From NCBI GenBank assembly GCA_900756945.1, contig CAAELZ010000032.1, positions 1-52,829 of the forward strand: DNA of 52,829 bases, given 5' to 3'. The position numbers and the translations under genes were made by a program. Shown one piece after another: positions 48,245-52,829 of this stretch. The first letter of the stretch is position 1, and each line of letters begins with the position of its first letter. This DNA comes from an uncultured Collinsella sp. Lineage in GTDB: Bacteria; Actinomycetota; Coriobacteriia; Coriobacteriales; Coriobacteriaceae. The notes below the pieces were generated by a model. That model made no database searches, had not been told where the DNA came from, and saw only the letters and a program-made list of their open reading frames with translations.

Positions 48245-49312
48245 ATGTCCGACAATATGCAGCCTACCGATGAGATTTTGGACGACGAGTCCCCGTATGC
48301 TAAGGCGACCGAGGCCTATGAGGAAGTCGAGGAGTTCGACCCGTTTGAGGGCATGAGCGACGAAGAACTCGACGCCCTGTGTGACGAGGATGATGCCCCC
48401 ATGGGCTTTGGCGACGTTGAGCCCGGGTTCCGCAGCGGCTTCGTCGCCCTGGTCGGTCGTCCCAACGCCGGCAAGTCCACGCTGCTCAACGCCTGCTATG
48501 GCAAAAAGGTTGCCATCACCTCGCCGGTGGCCCAAACGACCCGCCGCCGTATGCGCGCCGTCGTCAACCGTCCCGGCTACCAGCTGGTCTTTGTCGATAC
48601 CCCGGGTATCCACAAGCCCAAGGATGGCCTGGGGTCCGAGCTCAACAAGAGCGCGCTGTTCGAGCTGAACGATGTTGACGTCGTCGCGTTTTTGATCGAT
48701 GCCACTAAGCCTATCGGCAGGGGAGACGCCTGGGTTGCCGAACGCGTCAAGAATGCTCGCTGCAAGAAGGTCCTGGTGCTCACCAAGGCCGACGAGGCCG
48801 ACCCCGCACAGGTCATGGAGCAGCTTAAGGCTGCCCACGAGCTCATGGAATATGACGACGAGATCGTGACGTCGTCGGTCAAGAACTTTAACGTCGATGC
48901 CTTCATCGAGACCGTTGCGCACTTTTTGCCCGAGGGTCCGCGTTGGTTCCCCGAGGACATGGGTACCGACGCTTCCGATGAGACGCTCGTTGCCGAGTTT
49001 GTGCGCGAGAAGGTCTTGCGCCGCACCCGTGATGAGATCCCGCACTCCGTGGGCGTGATTTGCGATGCGCTTGAGCAGACCAAGAAGGTGCTGCGCGTGC
49101 ACGCCACCATTTACGTCGAGCGCGAGGGCCAAAAGGGCATCATCATCGGCAAGGGCGGCGAGATGATCAAACATATCGGCATCGACGCCCGTCGCGACCT
49201 TGAGCGCATCTTTGGCACCCAGGTCTTTTTGGAGCTGGACGTGAAGGCCAAGGCCGGCTGGCGTGACGACGAGGCCCAGATTCGCCGCTTTGGCTATAAC
49301 GCCGAGGATTAG
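48245..49312 (+). CDS. era: GTPase Era with acidic N-terminal extension
   Basis: Era binds 16S rRNA and helps small-subunit maturation. The 355-residue product is about 55 residues longer than usual because of an acidic N-terminus (MSDEELDALCDEDDAPMGFG region, residues 1-62). The GTPase domain starts with GRPNAGKSTLLN at 71; DTPGIHKPKDGLG is G3. The G4 motif reads TKAD instead of the common NKxD. The C-terminal KH domain contains GIIIGKGGEMIKHIG. The ATG is 12 nt after dgkA, following AAAGGGA. recO follows. Confidence 0.96.
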   Translation: MSDNMQPTDEILDDESPYAKATEAYEEVEEFDPFEGMSDEELDALCDEDDAPMGFGDVEPGFRSGFVALVGRPNAGKSTLLNACYGKKVAITSPVAQTTRRRMRAVVNRPGYQLVFVDTPGIHKPKDGLGSELNKSALFELNDVDVVAFLIDATKPIGRGDAWVAERVKNARCKKVLVLTKADEADPAQVMEQLKAAHELMEYDDEIVTSSVKNFNVDAFIETVAHFLPEGPRWFPEDMGTDASDETLVAEFVREKVLRRTRDEIPHSVGVICDALEQTKKVLRVHATIYVEREGQKGIIIGKGGEMIKHIGIDARRDLERIFGTQVFLELDVKAKAGWRDDEAQIRRFGYNAED

Positions 49313-49327
49313 GGACACGCGGCGCGA

Positions 49328-50077
49328 ATGGCAGGTTCTCGTACATATCGCACGAAAGTGCTCGTGCTCGATAAGACGAAGCTCAAAGAGACGGACCTGA
49401 TCCTGACGATGCTTGACGAGCGGGGTCGGCAGGTTCGTGCCGTGGCAAAGGGCGCCCGCAAACCCGGTGGACGCCTGGCTGCGCGCTGCGAGATGTTCTG
49501 TACCGTCGATATGCTGCTCGCACATGGACGCTCGCTCGACGTTGTTTCTCAGGCCGAGCTTTTGGAAGCGCCGGTTGGCGCCGCGCCCGATTACGAGACG
49601 ACCTGCGCCGCAAGCGCGATTGCCGAGGTCGCGCGCGTGTGCTCATTCGAGGACGCCGAGGACCCGTTTACCTTTGCCATCACGCAGCGGGCGCTCACGC
49701 TTGTCGGCTGCGGGCTCGACTCGGCACATATGGACCTGCTCGTGGCGGCCTTTGTCTTTAAACTTCTGTCGCACGTGGGCTATCGACCCGATTTTTCGGC
49801 CTGCGTGCTGTGCGGAGACCCCATGCTGTCGTACTTTTCGCCCCAGGCGGGCGGGCTCATGTGCGGTTCGTGCGCGTCGAGCGTTCCGGGTGCCGAGCTG
49901 GTTTCGACCGGTGAGGTCGCGTGGCTGCGCGCCCTCATGTCCATGACCTTCGATGCACTCATGGTCGAGCGAATCGACCCGCATACGGCGGCGTTCTTGC
50001 TCGGGCTTTCGCATGTGTGGGCTGCGACGCACACCGACCAGCGCCTCCGTGCGATGGAATTCATGTTGGGTCGGTGA
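49328..50077 (+). CDS. recO: DNA repair protein RecO
   Basis: RecO helps RecA load on SSB-coated DNA. The 249-residue product has the N-terminal OB fold with TKVLVLDKTKLKETDLILTM and the AVAKGARKPGGRLAARCEMF signature. A helical domain follows with a zinc-finger-like CVLCGD ... CGSCAS (about residues 160-180). The ATG lies 15 nt after era. It is the last gene of the mtaB-phoH-ybeY-dgkA-era-recO series; the next gene, rpsO, lies 138 nt away. Confidence 0.95.
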   Translation: MAGSRTYRTKVLVLDKTKLKETDLILTMLDERGRQVRAVAKGARKPGGRLAARCEMFCTVDMLLAHGRSLDVVSQAELLEAPVGAAPDYETTCAASAIAEVARVCSFEDAEDPFTFAITQRALTLVGCGLDSAHMDLLVAAFVFKLLSHVGYRPDFSACVLCGDPMLSYFSPQAGGLMCGSCASSVPGAELVSTGEVAWLRALMSMTFDALMVERIDPHTAAFLLGLSHVWAATHTDQRLRAMEFMLGR

Positions 50078-50215
50078 TGATGCGCATGGGCGGTCTGCTT
50101 GTGGTAACATACCGACCTGTTGGTACCTCGACCTTGGATGCTCGCTCCACCGACGGCTTCCCAGTCCGAGGCGAATAGTGTCGCCCGCGGGCGACAAGAA
50201 ACGAAAGGTGAAACA

Positions 50216-50494
50216 ATGACTGTTTCCAAAGAGCGCAAGGCTGAGCTGACTGCCCAGTTCGGTAACACCCCGGTCGACACCGGCAACCCCAAGGTTCAGG
50301 TCGCCATCCTGTCCGAGCGCATCAAGGAGCTGACCGAGCACATGAAGTCCCACCAGAAGGACTTCCACACCCGTCGTGGCCTGCTCATGCTCGTCGGCCG
50401 TCGTCGTCGTCTTCTCTCCTACATCAAGAAGAACGACATCGTCGAGTACCGTGAGCTCATCAAGGCTCTGGGCATCCGCGACAACATCCAGTAA
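50216..50494 (+). CDS. rpsO: 30S ribosomal protein S15
   Basis: S15 binds the central domain of 16S rRNA early in assembly. The 92-residue product has DTGNPKVQVAILSERIKEL, HQKDFHTRRGLLMLVGRRRR and YRELIKALGIRD, all hallmark segments. ATG 50216 follows GAAAGGTG. A TAACAT near 50105 could be its -10, but no -35 is clear. The rpsO-pnp pair is conserved in most bacteria; here a terminator separates them. Confidence 0.98.
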   Translation: MTVSKERKAELTAQFGNTPVDTGNPKVQVAILSERIKELTEHMKSHQKDFHTRRGLLMLVGRRRRLLSYIKKNDIVEYRELIKALGIRDNIQ

Positions 50495-50509
50495 GGATTT
50501 GTACATGCT

Positions 50510-50541
50510 AAGAGCGTCCTGCGCAGCGGGGCGCTCTTTTT
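50510..50541 (+). terminator. terminator between rpsO and pnp
   Basis: AGAGCGTCC (50511-50519) pairs with GGGCGCTCT (50529-50537), with one wobble pair, followed by TTTTT. Partial read-through would feed pnp. Confidence 0.88.
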
Positions 50542-50560
50542 GTGTAAGGGCGCGAACAAT

Positions 50561-50631
50561 CACGCTCTGAAGCGTGGCGGGGGCAGGGGGCCCGCGTCAC
50601 ATGAGAAGCCCACAGGCAAGGGGCCTGTGGG
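50561..50631 (+). promoter_or_regulatory. structured pnp leader
   Basis: CACGCT-CTGA-AGCGTG (50561-50576), GCGGG/CCCGC (50577-50595) and CCCACAGGC/GCCTGTGGG (50609-50631) form consecutive hairpins ending just before the AAAGGAG site. PNPase usually controls its own mRNA through such leader hairpins cut by RNase III; that it does so here is inference. Confidence 0.5.
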
Positions 50632-50644
50632 GTAAAGGAGAACA

Positions 50645-52829
50645 ATGACACTCGTATCCAAGACCTTTGAGCTGTACGGCAAGACCTACACCTTTGAGTC
50701 CGGCGAGCTTGCCAAGCAGGCCACCGGCGCCTGCCTGGTCAAGCAGGGCGACACCACGATGCTCGACACCGTGGTTGTCTCCAAGGAGCGCAAGAACTAC
50801 GACTTCTTCCCGCTGACCGTCGACTTCAACGAGAAGATGTACGCAGCCGGCCGCATCCCGGGTGGTTACCTCAAGCGTGAGGGCCGTCCCAGCGAGAAGG
50901 CCACGCTCACCGCGCGCATGATTGACCGTCCGATTCGCCCGAGCTTCCCGGACGGCTTCCGCAACGAGGTCCACATCGTCGCCACCTCGCTCGTCGCCGA
51001 CCAGGTCAACCCCTTCGACGTCATCAACGTCATGGGTGCCTCCCTGGCCATGACGCTCGGCGGCGTGCCCTTTGAGGGCCCGCTTGCCTGCGTGCGCATC
51101 GGCCGTAACGTGGAGACCGGCGAGTTTATCGTCAACCCCACCTATGAGGAGCGCGAGAACTCCGATCTGGACCTGGAGCTGGGCGGCTCTGCCGACTTCA
51201 TCTCGATGGTCGAGGCCGGCGCCGAGGAGATCTCCGAGGACGACATGCTTGCCGCCATGAAGTTTGGCCAGGAGGCCCTTGCCGCCTTCTGCCAAGCTCA
51301 AGACGAGTTCGTTGCCGAGTGGGAGCAGGTCAACGGCGCCATCGTCAAGAAGGAGTACCCGCTCGACCAGCCCGTCGAGGAGGTCCAGGAGCGCATCTTC
51401 GCCCACTACGACGAGATGGCCGCCGCCCTTCGCGACGCCGACAAGCTCTCCCGTATCGGTAAGGTCGAGGCTCTGAAGGAGTCCATCCGCGCCGAGTTCA
51501 CCGAGGAGGAGCAGGCCGCTTGGGAGCGCGAGATCCCCGTGGCGCTCAAGAAGCTCGAGAAGAAGGCCATGCGCACCATGGTCGTCGAGACCGGCGAGCG
51601 CGTCGACGGTCGTGCCGCCGATGAGATTCGCCCCATCATGGTGAAGGACAACTACCTGCCGCTCGTTCACGGCTCCGGCCTGTTCCAGCGTGGCCAGACC
51701 CAGGTGCTTTCCGTCCTGTCGCTCGGCATGCTCAACGAGGGTCAGCGTCTGGATACCATCGAGCCCACCGAGGGCAAGCGCTACATGCACCACTACAACT
51801 TCCCGCCTTTCTGCACCGGCGAGACCGGCCGCATGGGCAGCCCCAAGCGCCGCGAGATCGGTCACGGAAACCTGGCCGAGCGCGCCTTGCTTCCGGTACT
51901 TCCCGACGAGAACGAGTTCCCCTACGCCATCCGCGTGGTCTCCGAGGTCATGGAGTCCAACGGCTCCTCTTCGATGGCGTCGACCTGCGGTTCCACGCTC
52001 GCCCTTATGGACGGCGGCGTGCCCATTAAGCGCCCGGTCTCCGGTATCGCCATGGGCCTGATCCAGGAGGAGGGCAAGACCGTGGTCCTGTCCGACATCC
52101 AGGGTCTCGAGGACTTCCTGGGCGACATGGACTTTAAGGTCACCGGCACCACCGAGGGCATCACCGCCCTGCAGATGGACAACAAGGCCACTGGCCTCAC
52201 CTTCGACATCCTGGCCCGCGCTCTGCAGCAGGCCAAGGAGGGTCGTGCGTACATCCTGCAGAAGATGCTCGATGTGATCCCCGAGCCGCGCCACACCACG
52301 CGCAGCACTGCCCCGCGCATCGTTTCCATCCAGGTTCCGACCGACAAGATCCGCGACGTCATCGGTTCCGGCGGTAAGGTCATCCGCGGTATCCAGGACG
52401 AGACCGGCGCCTCGGTCGACATCCAGGAGGACGGCACCGTCTTTGTCGGCGGCACCGGCGAGTCCGTCGACCAAGCCGTCGAGCGTATCAAGCTCATCAT
52501 CAAGGTTCCCGAGCCTGGCGAGGAGTACACCGGTCGCGTGGTCTCCATCCAGCCCTTCGGCGCCTTCGTCAACCTGCTGCCCGGTAAGGACGGCCTGCTG
52601 CACATCTCCCGCGTCGCCAAGGGCCGCGTGGAGAAGGTCGAGGATGTCCTCAACGTGGGCGACGAGGTCAAGGTCGTCGTCATCGAGGTCGACGATCGCG
52701 GCAAGATCTCGCTCGATCGTCTGGATAAGCCCGAGGCCCCGGCTCGCGCCGAGGGTGCCTCCGAGGGCGACGGCGAGCACTTCCAGCGCCGTGAGCGTCC
52801 GCGTCGCGAGCGCTCCGAGCGCAGCGACC
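50645..52829 (+). CDS. pnp: polyribonucleotide nucleotidyltransferase (PNPase), 3' end outside window
   Basis: PNPase degrades RNA by phosphorolysis. The visible part has 728 residues and no stop before the window edge. It contains the first RNase PH domain (YAAGRIPGGYLKREGRPSEK), an all-helical linker, and the second RNase PH domain with YNFPPFCTGETGR and the catalytic region SSMASTCGSTLALMDGG. The KH domain (DVIGSGGKVIRGIQDETG) and the S1 domain (VVSIQPFGAFVNLLPGKDGL) follow. The last 30 visible residues are an Arg/Glu/Asp-rich tail that runs off the window, as in actinobacterial forms. ATG 50645 follows AAAGGAG. Confidence 0.98.
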   Translation, partial: MTLVSKTFELYGKTYTFESGELAKQATGACLVKQGDTTMLDTVVVSKERKNYDFFPLTVDFNEKMYAAGRIPGGYLKREGRPSEKATLTARMIDRPIRPSFPDGFRNEVHIVATSLVADQVNPFDVINVMGASLAMTLGGVPFEGPLACVRIGRNVETGEFIVNPTYEERENSDLDLELGGSADFISMVEAGAEEISEDDMLAAMKFGQEALAAFCQAQDEFVAEWEQVNGAIVKKEYPLDQPVEEVQERIFAHYDEMAAALRDADKLSRIGKVEALKESIRAEFTEEEQAAWEREIPVALKKLEKKAMRTMVVETGERVDGRAADEIRPIMVKDNYLPLVHGSGLFQRGQTQVLSVLSLGMLNEGQRLDTIEPTEGKRYMHHYNFPPFCTGETGRMGSPKRREIGHGNLAERALLPVLPDENEFPYAIRVVSEVMESNGSSSMASTCGSTLALMDGGVPIKRPVSGIAMGLIQEEGKTVVLSDIQGLEDFLGDMDFKVTGTTEGITALQMDNKATGLTFDILARALQQAKEGRAYILQKMLDVIPEPRHTTRSTAPRIVSIQVPTDKIRDVIGSGGKVIRGIQDETGASVDIQEDGTVFVGGTGESVDQAVERIKLIIKVPEPGEEYTGRVVSIQPFGAFVNLLPGKDGLLHISRVAKGRVEKVEDVLNVGDEVKVVVIEVDDRGKISLDRLDKPEAPARAEGASEGDGEHFQRRERPRRERSERSD

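Noticed and set aside
50597..52780. 727-residue open frame antisense to pnp
   Set aside because: Same codon-bias artefact opposite a certain gene.
1..52829. CRISPR arrays, rRNA genes or a toxin-antitoxin or defence island
   Set aside because: No regularly spaced repeats, rRNA segments or recognisable defence genes were found; the window is core genome apart from the RAYT locus.

Overview
The window is a gene-dense, high-GC bacterial chromosome segment carrying almost entirely core genes. The mix points to an anaerobic, gut-type actinobacterium of the class Coriobacteriia, most like Collinsella (inference). Supporting signs are an actinobacterial mIHF gene next to gmk and rpoZ, fermentative AdhE and pyruvate phosphate dikinase, frequent GTG/TTG starts, and Firmicutes-like gene order around dprA-trmFO-xerC, rpsB-tsf-pyrH-frr and comEA-comEC-holA-rpsT-lepA-hemW. 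No rRNA, tRNA, CRISPR array or prophage was seen.

Layout. 1-4.5 kb: ppdK, rplS and rnhB, each behind its own terminator. 4.56-9.9 kb: a competence/recombination operon yraN-comM-dprA-trmFO-xerC. 9.9-20.2 kb: rpsB-tsf, a strong terminator, then pyrH-frr-uppS-cdsA-dxr-rseP-ispG-proS (ribosome recycling, isoprenoid and phospholipid synthesis, site-2 proteolysis). 20.3-23.9 kb, minus strand: an APH-fold kinase and adhE. 24.0-25.1 kb: a REP-associated tyrosine transposase between inverted REP copies, the only clearly mobile item. 25.2 kb, minus strand: rpmB. 25.7-31.2 kb: an attenuator followed by pyrR-pyrB-pyrC-pyrK-pyrD-pyrF (UMP synthesis). 31.3-33.8 kb: mihF-gmk-rpoZ-thiI. 33.9-38.1 kb: comEA-comEC-holA. 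38.2-50.1 kb: rpsT, lepA, dus, hemW, two dnaJ-type genes, mtaB, phoH, ybeY, dgkA, era, recO. 50.2 kb to the end: rpsO and a pnp gene cut by the window edge.

Most notable observations. (1) A perfect 20-bp sequence built from two TTTGGT units one helical turn apart occurs exactly twice, 71 and 75 nt before the first genes of the two competence operons, a candidate competence-regulon operator. (2) The first of the two DnaJ-type proteins loses the second substrate-binding domain and ends in a hydrophobic, probably membrane-embedded tail. (3) The site-2 protease carries a roughly 110-residue insert that looks like a winged-helix domain. (4) xerC has no ATG/GTG/TTG start that keeps its N-terminal domain; the best candidate is an ATA overlapping the trmFO stop. 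(5) The transposase and its REP hairpins form a compact REP/RAYT locus.

Starts were chosen by ribosome-binding-site spacing and expected family length. Promoters, operators and RNA structures were found by eye and are less certain than the genes.
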